Shown here: positions 26,424-33,210 of the stretch, one piece after another | How the letters are laid out: each line of letters opens with the position of its first letter | Position numbering within the stretch: position 1 is the first letter of the stretch | Assembly: GCF_000721705.1 (NCBI RefSeq) | Contig: NZ_JOJL01000021.1 | Span: 62,001-126,000 of the forward strand | Length of the DNA stretch: 64,000 bases | Reading direction: 5' to 3' | Origin: Actinoplanes subtropicus | GTDB taxonomy: Bacteria > Actinomycetota > Actinomycetes > Mycobacteriales > Micromonosporaceae | Position numbers and translations under genes: made by a program | The notes under the pieces: generated by a model | What the model saw: the letters and a program-made list of their open reading frames with translations, nothing else | Databases searched by the model: none | What the model was told of the DNA's origin: nothing

Positions 26424-28618
26424 AACTCGTGCCGCTGAACCTCGATCTTGATCTTGAGCTGCTGCACGCCTGGGTGACCCACCCGCGCTCGCATTTCTGG
26501 GGCCTGCAAGGAGCAAACCTCGATCGCGTACGGGAGGAGTACGCCCGGATCGCGGCGAACCCGCATCATCACGCGTGGCTCGGCCGAGACGCCGATGGCA
26601 CTCCCCTGTTCCTGGCCGAGACCTACGACCCCGCGCACAGCGAGCTGGCCGCGCACTACCCGGTGCGACCCGGCGACCTCGGCATGCATCTGCTGGTGGC
26701 GCCGCCCACCACGCGGCGGTCCGGGGTGACCTCGGCGGTGATGCGCGCGGTCATGGACTTCTGCTTCGCCGACCCGCGCGTCGACCGGGTGGTGGTCGAG
26801 CCGGACGTGCGCAACGAGGCGATCGCCCGGAAGAACGCCGAGGTGGGCTTCGTCGAGGAGCGGCGGATCACGCTGCACGACAAGGTGGCCCGGCTGAGTT
26901 TCTGCACCCGATCCTCGTACGAGATGAGCACGCCGCACCTGAATCCGGCCGCAATGGAGTATGCCCACCGGAAGTTGATCGCCAAGGCGCTGGCGGAGTT
27001 CAGCCACGAGCGCCTGATTTATCCGGTTACGGAGAACGACGGATACCGATGGGGTGAGCTGACATTCCGCGCCCGGCGGTTCGCGATGGAGCACTGGGTC
27101 GTGGACCCCGACTCGCTGCGCGGCCCGATCGACGCCCTCGACTTCATCACGGGATTACCGGACAAACTGGGCATTCCCGATGAACTGCTCGGCACCTATC
27201 TTGAGGAGATCTCGGCGACGCTCGCCGGCACCGCCTGGAAGCACCATCACCGGCGGGAGACGGCCGAGGAGTTGGTGCACGCCGACTTCCAGACGATCGA
27301 GGCGGCGATGACCGAGGGCCACCCCGGTTTCGTCGCGAACAACGGGCGGATCGGGTTCGGGCTGAGCGACCACGAGACGTACGCGCCGGAGGCCGCTCGG
27401 CCGGTGCGGCTGCGCTGGGTGGCGATCTTGAAGAGTTCGAGCCATTTTGCGTCTTCTGGTGATGAGCGTGCGCATTACTGGGCCGAACTAGGCGCCGAGA
27501 CGGTCGGCCGGTTCGACCAGCGGTTGCGGGATCTAGGGTTAAATCCGGATAATTACCGTTATTTGCCGGTGCACCCGTGGCAGTGGGAGCACAAGGTCAC
27601 GGTCACCTTCGCGGCCGACGTGGCGCGCCGGGCGATCGTGCCGCTCGGCGACGGGCCCGACCGGTACCGGGCGCAGCAGTCGATCCGGACCTTCTTCAAT
27701 GTGGACCGACCCGACCGGCACTACGTGAAGACGGCGATCGCCGTGCAGAACATGGGGTTCCTGCGCGGCCTGTCGCCGAAGTACATGCGGGCCACGCCGC
27801 CGATCAACGAGTGGGTGGCCGGGCTGGTGGCCGGCGACGCGGAGCTGCGGGCGTGCGGCTTCGGGGTGCTGCGGGAGCTGGCCGCGATCGGGTACACCGG
27901 CGACGCGTACCACCGGGGCGGGGCTCCCTCGGCGTACACGAAAATGCTTGCCGCTCTTTGGCGCGAAAGCCCGATCCCTCGCCTTGACGACGGCGAGCGC
28001 CTGGCCACCATGGCGAGCCTGCTGCACCGGGACCGGCACGGGGACGCGCTGGTCACCGCCCTGATCAAGGCGGCCGGGGTGGCGCCGGCCGAGTGGATTG
28101 CCGCCTACCTGCGCGCGTATCTGCGGCCGATCGTGCACTGCCTGCTCGCGCACGACGTCGCGTTCATGCCGCACGGCGAGAACCTGATCCTGGTGCTCGA
28201 GAACCACGTGCCGCGCCGGGTGTTCATGAAGGACATCGGCGAGGAGGTGGCGGTGATGAACGACCAGCCGCTGCCGCCGGAGGTGGAGCGGATCCGGATC
28301 GAGGTCAGCGACGAGATCAAGGAGCTGGCGCTGTTCACCGACGTGTTCGACGGGTTCCTGCGGCACCTCGCCGGGATCCTGGACATCGACGGGGTGCTGC
28401 CTTCGCGGGAATTCTGGGGGCTGGTCGGCGACTGCGTGCGCGGGCACGCCGCGGACCATCCGGCGCTGGCCGGGCGGCTCGACCTGTTCCGGCCGACCTT
28501 CCGGCACTCCTGCCTGAATCGGCTGCAGCTGCGCAACACGCTGCAGATGGTGGACCTCATCGACCAGGCCGGCTCGCTCATCTTCGCCGGTGAGCTGGAC
28601 AACCCGATCGCCCGATGA
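26420..28618 (+). CDS. Fused DesC acyltransferase and DesD siderophore synthetase
   Basis: A 732-aa fusion. Residues 1-165 are a GNAT-fold acyltransferase of the IucB/DesC type (HAWVTHPRSHFWGLQG, HLLVAPPTTRRSGVTSAVM), which acylates N-hydroxycadaverine. Residues about 169-732 are an IucA/IucC-type NIS synthetase with HPGFVANNGRIGFG, YLPVHPWQWEHKV, SIRTFFNVDRPDRHYVKTAI and LLAHDVAFMPHGENLILVLE. It should condense the hydroxamates, probably cyclising trimers to a ferrioxamine-E-like product. The two activities are usually separate genes; here an internal ATG (residue 169) lacks a ribosome site, supporting a real fusion. Coupled to desB by ATGA-type overlap. Confidence 0.9.
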   Translation: MKLVPLNLDLDLELLHAWVTHPRSHFWGLQGANLDRVREEYARIAANPHHHAWLGRDADGTPLFLAETYDPAHSELAAHYPVRPGDLGMHLLVAPPTTRRSGVTSAVMRAVMDFCFADPRVDRVVVEPDVRNEAIARKNAEVGFVEERRITLHDKVARLSFCTRSSYEMSTPHLNPAAMEYAHRKLIAKALAEFSHERLIYPVTENDGYRWGELTFRARRFAMEHWVVDPDSLRGPIDALDFITGLPDKLGIPDELLGTYLEEISATLAGTAWKHHHRRETAEELVHADFQTIEAAMTEGHPGFVANNGRIGFGLSDHETYAPEAARPVRLRWVAILKSSSHFASSGDERAHYWAELGAETVGRFDQRLRDLGLNPDNYRYLPVHPWQWEHKVTVTFAADVARRAIVPLGDGPDRYRAQQSIRTFFNVDRPDRHYVKTAIAVQNMGFLRGLSPKYMRATPPINEWVAGLVAGDAELRACGFGVLRELAAIGYTGDAYHRGGAPSAYTKMLAALWRESPIPRLDDGERLATMASLLHRDRHGDALVTALIKAAGVAPAEWIAAYLRAYLRPIVHCLLAHDVAFMPHGENLILVLENHVPRRVFMKDIGEEVAVMNDQPLPPEVERIRIEVSDEIKELALFTDVFDGFLRHLAGILDIDGVLPSREFWGLVGDCVRGHAADHPALAGRLDLFRPTFRHSCLNRLQLRNTLQMVDLIDQAGSLIFAGELDNPIAR

Positions 28619-28810
28619 GGGTTCTTCGGGACGCGTACGGGATCCCGCACCTACGGGCCGGGTCGGTCGACGAGCTGGCCTACCTGCAGGGGCGGGTCAC
28701 CGCCGAGGGCCGGGGACAGCAGATCCGGCTCCCCCGATTCCCCGCACTTCCTCGACCAGCTCCCGCACTGGTCGGCCGGCTCGCTGATCCCCGTCTTCCC
28801 CGTGGAGCAA
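28615..28810 (+). pseudogene. Penicillin-acylase-family gene with its interior deleted
   Basis: The ATG overlaps the desC-D stop (ATGA). About 33 codons encode VLRDAYGIPHLRAGSVDELA and YLQGRVTAEGRG, the typical N-terminus of penicillin amidase/PvdQ-like Ntn-hydrolases. The next recognisable sequence, in another frame, is DSPHFLDQLPHWSAGSLIP, the typical C-terminus of the same family (S-P-H-x-x-D-Q-x-x-x-W). The catalytic Ser and several hundred residues are missing. One deletion plus a shift at a C5 run (28731-28735) explains this. It was evidently the fourth coupled gene of the siderophore operon. Confidence 0.7.
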
Positions 28811-29722
28811 ACCATGATCGCGTACGCCGAGAAGCTCCCCGGGCTGGGCGAGCTGACCCTGATCCCGCTCGACCCGGCGGCGCACGCATCGCTGGTGCAC
28901 GGCTGGGTGGTGCGGCCCCGCAACCGGTTCTGGGGCATGGGCGGCCACACCGTCGACCAGGTAAGGGAGATCTACGAGTTCGTGGCCGGACTGTCGACGC
29001 ATCACGCGTACCTGATCCGGATCGACGAGGCCCCGATCGGCATCTTCCAGACGTACGAGCCGGAGCACGACCCGATCGCCGAGTGCTACCCGGTCCAGCC
29101 GGGCGACTTCGGCCTGCACCTGCTGCTGGACGGCGGCGACCTGGTCCTCCCCCACCTCAGCACGCTCGTCATCCCGGCCCTGCTCCGGTACGCGTTCGCC
29201 GACCCGGTCCACCGCCGGCTGATCGCCGAGCCGGACATCCGCAACTCCAAGGCGATCCGCCGCTTCGAACGGCACGGCTTCGAACTCGGACCGGAGATCG
29301 ACCTCGGCCGCAAGCGGGCCCGCCTGACCTTCCTGACCCGGTCGCGCTTCTGGCCGCCGGATGCGCGACTTCGTCGCCCAGGCGCAGGCGCCGTCGGGCG
29401 GCCTCCGCTAGGCCGGCCTTCCTTGATCCGTCAGGGCGTAATGCCCGGCCACGGCTGGTACCCGGGGATGCCGGAGCCCGCCGTCCGCAGCCGCTCGGCC
29501 AGCCAGGACCGCAAGTACCGCGCATCACCTCGGCCGAGGTGCACGCCCCACGTAGTCAGGCCGAAGAAGAACAGCATGAAGCCGAGCGGGCCGAGGCAGA
29601 CGAGGAAGTCCGCGCCGGTGGCCTCGCCGCGGCCGGCCACCACGACGGCTCGGATGACGAGGCCCAGGAAGGCGCAGCAAACCATGGTGAGCCACAGGGC
29701 GCTGAACGCCATGATGAGATAG
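28802..29722 (+). CDS. Second DesC-like GNAT acyltransferase, C-terminus uncertain
   Basis: Residues 1-185 are a GNAT acyltransferase paralogous to the N-terminal domain of the desC-D fusion (compare HGWVVRPRNRFWGMGGHTVD and HAWVTHPRSHFWGLQGANLD; both keep a VxPGDxGxHLLL acetyl-CoA element). It may acylate N-hydroxycadaverine with a different acyl group. The frame continues without stop to 29722, but after about 29355 it is Arg/Pro-rich and antisense to the gene at 29431-30027. A shift near 29358 would give a sensible end, RDFVAQAQAPSGGLR, stopping at 29411. GTG 28802 or ATG 28814 may be the start; it is in frame with the acylase remnant. Confidence 0.7.
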   Translation: MEQTMIAYAEKLPGLGELTLIPLDPAAHASLVHGWVVRPRNRFWGMGGHTVDQVREIYEFVAGLSTHHAYLIRIDEAPIGIFQTYEPEHDPIAECYPVQPGDFGLHLLLDGGDLVLPHLSTLVIPALLRYAFADPVHRRLIAEPDIRNSKAIRRFERHGFELGPEIDLGRKRARLTFLTRSRFWPPDARLRRPGAGAVGRPPLGRPSLIRQGVMPGHGWYPGMPEPAVRSRSASQDRKYRASPRPRCTPHVVRPKKNSMKPSGPRQTRKSAPVASPRPATTTARMTRPRKAQQTMVSHRALNAMMR

Positions 29723-30027
29723 GACCAGCCCATCGTCCCGACCAGCCGGCAGCCGCTTCCGTCCGATTCGAGCCGGCCGTGCAGCACCGGCCGCCAGGAG
29801 TTGCGCACTCCGACCCGGCCCGCCTCCAGCCTGATCCGGCGCTCACCGACCCAGCCGACGACGCGGTATCCGCCCTCACCGCCGCCGAACGTGAACGCGG
29901 TCCGCAGATAGGACGTGCTGCCTTCGATCAACGCGGCCCGGACTGCCGACACGGACAGCGGCGACAGCAACACCACTGGTTCCGATCGCCACCCGCTCAA
30001 CCAGAACTCGATCCACCGACGCACCAC
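29431..30027 (-). CDS. Hypothetical two-helix membrane protein
   Basis: A 198-aa protein I do not recognise. Residues 1-90 are soluble-looking with beta-type sequence (RTAFTFGGGEGGYRVVGWVG, RRIRLEAGRVGVRNSWRPVL). Two hydrophobic helices follow at about 96-125 (SYLIMAFSALWLTMVCCAFL) and 140-160 (FLVCLGPLGFMLFFFGLTTW), with a basic C-terminal tail. Inner-membrane location is likely. It lies between the siderophore locus and the cupredoxin operon, in the same direction as the latter but separated by 24 bp. Confidence 0.65.
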   Translation of the reverse strand: MVRRWIEFWLSGWRSEPVVLLSPLSVSAVRAALIEGSTSYLRTAFTFGGGEGGYRVVGWVGERRIRLEAGRVGVRNSWRPVLHGRLESDGSGCRLVGTMGWSYLIMAFSALWLTMVCCAFLGLVIRAVVVAGRGEATGADFLVCLGPLGFMLFFFGLTTWGVHLGRGDARYLRSWLAERLRTAGSGIPGYQPWPGITP

Positions 30028-30051
30028 TGCAGTATCGACCCGTCGTGCTAG

Positions 30052-30444
30052 TCATGCGGCCCGGGATGGCGGCCTCCTCCGTCGCAGGTATGTCCACAGG
30101 GTCGCGATCAGCACCAGCGTCGCGATCTCGGACAGCACGCTGAGCAGCGCGTCGGGATGTGGCTGGAAGCCGCGCTCGGTGAAGCCCCAGACCCCCACGG
30201 TGCGGGAGAGCAGGAAGCCGCCCAGGGCGCCGAGGGCGGTGCCGGCCGCCGCCAGTTGCAGGATCGGCGGGGCGCCGAACAGCAGCAGCGCGGCCAGCGC
30301 GAAGGAAACCGCCGCCTGCAGGAGAAACAGCGGCCCGATGTGCGGGATGGAGCGGTAGCCGTCGACGTAGAGCTTGGCGTGCACGTACCCGCTCTCGGCG
30401 ACGGTGGCGACGACGGCGAGCCGGATCGCGAGCGCGACGTTCAT
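30052..30444 (-). CDS. Small four-helix membrane protein
   Basis: A 130-aa protein with four hydrophobic segments: AIRLAVVATVAESGYVHAKL, GPLFLLQAAVSFALAALLLF, LQLAAAGTALGALGGFLL and LSEIATLVLIATLWTYL. The layout resembles DoxX-like or DUF4383-like proteins but no signature is decisive. ATG 30444 overlaps the metallophosphoesterase stop by 4 nt, so it is the last gene of a coupled three-gene operon with a cupredoxin. The HAK residues near the end of the first helix could contact metal, which is speculation. Confidence 0.7.
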   Translation of the reverse strand: MNVALAIRLAVVATVAESGYVHAKLYVDGYRSIPHIGPLFLLQAAVSFALAALLLFGAPPILQLAAAGTALGALGGFLLSRTVGVWGFTERGFQPHPDALLSVLSEIATLVLIATLWTYLRRRRPPSRAA

Positions 30445-31373
30445 GTGAGTCGCTCCTCCTTCAGGGCCAGCGCTTGATCGCCCTCGCGATAGGCGACCGT
30501 GCGGATGCCCAGGGCGTCCTCGAGCTGCCGGGCCGGCAGGACCTGCGGGGTGGGGGCGGGCGCGTGTCCCGGCGCCGGCAGCGGGTAGGCCGTGGTCGTG
30601 GCCGAGTGAAAGGTGATGTTGCCCTCGGTCTTGGTGAACAACTGGTGGACGTGGCCGTTGAGGCAGGTCACCGACGAGAAGCGCCGCAGCATGGCGATCA
30701 CCTGCAGGGCGTCGTCGGTGCTCCATCCCCACTGCGGATACATCGCGAACAGCGGGATGTGGCTGAACACCACGACCGGGGTGTCCGGCTTGACCGCGGC
30801 CAGGTCCTTGCGTACGAAATCGATCTGCTCCGGGCCGAGATGACCGGCCTTTTCCAGGCTGAGGGTGTTGACCAGGGCCAGGAAGTGGACGCCGTGGGTG
30901 TCGAAGCTGTACCAGCCGTCGCCGGAGGTGTTCGCGCCGAAGGTGCGCAGGTACGCCCGGCCGCCGTCGCCCACCGCATCGTGCTCGCCCGGCACGACGA
31001 AGACCCGTTCGGTACGCGCCGTGGAAAGCATCTGCTTGACCTGGTCGAACTGCGCCGGCGTCGACAGGTGGGTCAGGTCCCCGGTGTGCATCACGAAATC
31101 CGGCCGGAAACCCAGCGAGTTGATCCGGTCCAGCGCGTGCTCGAAGGAGCCGGTGACATCGGTGTTGGCCGGCCCGTCGAATCCGATGTGGCTGTCGGAC
31201 ACCTGCACGAACCGCAGGGCGTTCGGGTCGCTCGCCGCGGCCGCCGCCACCTGGTCATGATGGTCGGCGATGTGGCTGATCACCTCCCCGCCGGCCACGC
31301 TCAGCACCACCGCGCCGCCGAACCAGCCGGCGTGGCGCATCAATTGCCGCCGCGTCATGCCCGCCTCGCTCAT
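30441..31373 (-). CDS. Exported (Tat-type) metallophosphoesterase
   Basis: A 310-aa calcineurin-fold phosphoesterase. The N-terminus has a twin-arginine signal (MTRRQLMRHAGWFGGAVVLS) and then the five metal motifs: VSDSHIG, HTGDLTHL, VPGEHDA, VVFSHIPLF and CLNGHVHQ. It should act outside the membrane with a bound dinuclear metal centre; substrate unknown. Both its start and its stop overlap neighbours by 4 nt (cupredoxin upstream, membrane protein downstream). The GExD form of the third motif (usual GNHD) is a variation to note. Confidence 0.88.
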   Translation of the reverse strand: MSEAGMTRRQLMRHAGWFGGAVVLSVAGGEVISHIADHHDQVAAAAASDPNALRFVQVSDSHIGFDGPANTDVTGSFEHALDRINSLGFRPDFVMHTGDLTHLSTPAQFDQVKQMLSTARTERVFVVPGEHDAVGDGGRAYLRTFGANTSGDGWYSFDTHGVHFLALVNTLSLEKAGHLGPEQIDFVRKDLAAVKPDTPVVVFSHIPLFAMYPQWGWSTDDALQVIAMLRRFSSVTCLNGHVHQLFTKTEGNITFHSATTTAYPLPAPGHAPAPTPQVLPARQLEDALGIRTVAYREGDQALALKEERLT

Positions 31374-31873
31374 GGGGTCACCGTCACGGTCGCCGTCATG
31401 AACGGGTGAATCGTGCACAGGTAGCGGTAGGTGCCGGGCTTGGCGAAGGTGTAGCTGAAGGTGTCGCCGGTGTTCATGGCCGCGGAGTTCAGCGGGCCGC
31501 CGGATCCCTGACTGGTCACCGTGTGCGCGTCGGAGTCCTTGTTCGTCCAGGTCACCTTGGCGCCGGCCTTGACCGTCAACGCGGCCGGCGCAAAGGCGAA
31601 ACCCTTGATGACGACGGCGTTGCCGGCAACGGGCGGCGCCTGCGTGCCCCCGCCGGCCCGCCCGGACGGCGTGGGCATGTCCATGCCCGGCATCGAGGGC
31701 GACGCCGAGCCGGTGGCGCCCGGCATACCGGCCAGGCTGCCGCCCGGCGGCGCCTGCAGCCCGCCGCCCGCCTTGCCCCCGCCGGCGCCACCGCACGCCG
31801 AGAGCAGCCCGAACGCACCGGCGAGCGCGAGCGCGACCGCGCCACTACGCGTCTTGCGGGCATAGGATCGCAT
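31370..31873 (-). CDS. Cupredoxin lipoprotein
   Basis: A 167-aa secreted protein. The signal peptide ends in a lipobox, FGLLSACGG, placing the lipid-anchored Cys at residue 27. A Gly/Pro/Met-rich linker (about 30-75, with SMPGMDMPTPS) precedes a plastocyanin-like domain: VVIKGFAFAPAALTVKAGAK, DSDAHTVTS and YRYLCTIHPFM. The type-1 copper ligands His, Cys, His and Met are all visible. ATG 31873 has GGAGGAACATC upstream. First gene of the operon; probably electron transfer or copper binding at the outer face of the membrane. Confidence 0.9.
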   Translation of the reverse strand: MRSYARKTRSGAVALALAGAFGLLSACGGAGGGKAGGGLQAPPGGSLAGMPGATGSASPSMPGMDMPTPSGRAGGGTQAPPVAGNAVVIKGFAFAPAALTVKAGAKVTWTNKDSDAHTVTSQGSGGPLNSAAMNTGDTFSYTFAKPGTYRYLCTIHPFMTATVTVTP

Positions 31874-31984
31874 GACTGATGTTCCTCCTGCTCGACCGAC
31901 CTGTGGCCGCCGCGGCAAGGACCGCGGCGACGTCCGCAGAGGAGTACGAGCGGGAGTTACACCCACCGCGTGCCGGCTGAGGCC

Positions 31985-32293
31985 TCAGCTCGCCGGCTGG
32001 GCGGCGTACGGGTGGACCGCGACCCGCATCGGCGGTTCGGCCAGCAGCCCGATGATCTCGTCGCGCAGTTCGTCGGCCAGCGCGCTGTTCTCGTAGGCGT
32101 CCTTGGCCTCGTCGGACGTGAACACCTCCATGTTCCAGAGCACGTCCGGGTCGTCGTCCTCCCGGGCAATGATGAACCGGTCGGACGAGCCGGACTTCTC
32201 CATGCCCACGGTGGCCAGCTCGAACAACTTGTCGCCGAGCCCCGGCTTGGCGCGCATCTTGATGATGTACGCGGGCTGGTCCTGAAGTGCCAT
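31985..32293 (-). CDS. Antibiotic-biosynthesis-monooxygenase (ABM) family protein
   Basis: A 102-aa ferredoxin-like alpha/beta-barrel protein: YIIKMRAKPGLGDKLFELAT, then DPDVLWNMEVFTSDEAKDAY and a C-terminal basic strand. Members act as small cofactor-free oxygenases, haem-degrading enzymes or have no known reaction. It is divergent from a TetR gene (87 bp between starts), which probably controls it. Confidence 0.82.
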   Translation of the reverse strand: MALQDQPAYIIKMRAKPGLGDKLFELATVGMEKSGSSDRFIIAREDDDPDVLWNMEVFTSDEAKDAYENSALADELRDEIIGLLAEPPMRVAVHPYAAQPAS

Positions 32294-32380
32294 GTCGGTC
32301 TCCCAACTCTTCTCCGTACAGTGTTCGCAGTAGCTCTGCTACGGTACACCTCGACCAGATCCGTGAGGGCAGGAGTGAGA

Positions 32381-33157
32381 TTGCCGACCGACCGCGGAAA
32401 AAGCTCACGGGTGCGTGACGTCATCTGGGACCGTCCGGAACGCGCCGCGAAAGGCCCGGCCCCGTCGAGGAGCCGCCAGCAGATCGCCGCGGTCGCGGTC
32501 ACCCTCGCGGACGCGGAGGGCATCGAGGCGGTCTCGATGCGCAAAGTCGCCGCGGCACTGGGGGTCGGCACGACGTCGCTGTACGGCTACGTCGACAGCA
32601 AGGACGAGCTCTACGACCTCATGGTGGACTGGGTCGAGGCCGAGGACGGCCCGCCGCCCCCGCCCAGCGGCGACTCTCGCGCCGACCTCACCCGGCTGGC
32701 CAACCGGATCCGGGGGTCGATCCTCCGGCACCCCTGGATGGCCGGCGTCACCGCGGGACGACCCAACTTCGGACCGAACTCGCTGGCCTGGGTCGAGTTC
32801 GGCCTGGCGGCCATGGACGGGCTGGGCCTGACCCTCGACGAGATGCTGATCGCCAGCGACGTTCTGCAGGCGTTCGTCCGCGGTTTCGCCCTGCGGGAAC
32901 TAGCCGAGCAGCAGGCGCTCCGGCGAACCGGCCTCACCGCCGGCGAGTGGGGCCGGACGCTCGGCCCCTACCTGAAGTCGGTGGAGAAGAGCGGCCGGTA
33001 CCCGTGGTTCACACGCATCGTGCAGGACGCGCGCGTTCCCCACGCCGAGAACCGCCAGGAACTGGTGTTCGCAACCGGGCTCGGCCGCATCCTGGACAGC
33101 CTCCTACCCGAGCCCACCCAGCCCGTCACGCGCCGCCGAACGGAAAACACCGATTGA
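32381..33157 (+). CDS. TetR-family transcriptional regulator
   Basis: About 258 aa, with the DNA-binding domain at roughly residues 35-85: SRQQIAAVAVTLADAEGIEA, VSMRKVAAALGVGTTSLYGY, then SKDELYDLMVDW. The C-terminal domain is of the TetR_C_1 type (RGSILRHPWMAGVTAGRPNF). The start is uncertain: TTG 32381 has CAGGAG at a good distance; GTG 32375 and GTG 32411 are alternatives. Between an ABM gene (divergent) and an acyl-CoA dehydrogenase (downstream), it may regulate either; a perfect palindrome lies before the dehydrogenase. Confidence 0.88.
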   Translation: MPTDRGKSSRVRDVIWDRPERAAKGPAPSRSRQQIAAVAVTLADAEGIEAVSMRKVAAALGVGTTSLYGYVDSKDELYDLMVDWVEAEDGPPPPPSGDSRADLTRLANRIRGSILRHPWMAGVTAGRPNFGPNSLAWVEFGLAAMDGLGLTLDEMLIASDVLQAFVRGFALRELAEQQALRRTGLTAGEWGRTLGPYLKSVEKSGRYPWFTRIVQDARVPHAENRQELVFATGLGRILDSLLPEPTQPVTRRRTENTD

Positions 33158-33186
33158 GCGACCGCCGACCCGGTCGCGTTTCGGCA

Positions 33187-33200
33187 TTACCGGGCGGTAA
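33187..33200. promoter_or_regulatory. Perfect palindrome before the acyl-CoA dehydrogenase
   Basis: TTACCGGGCGGTAA is a perfect inverted repeat (6-bp arms, 2-bp centre), 29 bp after the TetR stop and 10 bp before the dehydrogenase ATG. TTACCG/CGGTAA arms are common in TetR-family sites of actinobacteria. Likely an operator, perhaps of the preceding TetR protein. Confidence 0.6.
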
Positions 33201-33210
33201 CTTGGTGGCC

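Noticed and set aside
32294-32380. GTAG-CTCTG-CTAC inverted repeat between ABM and TetR
   Set aside because: Arms of only 4 bp with a 5-bp spacer; expected by chance too often to list as an operator.
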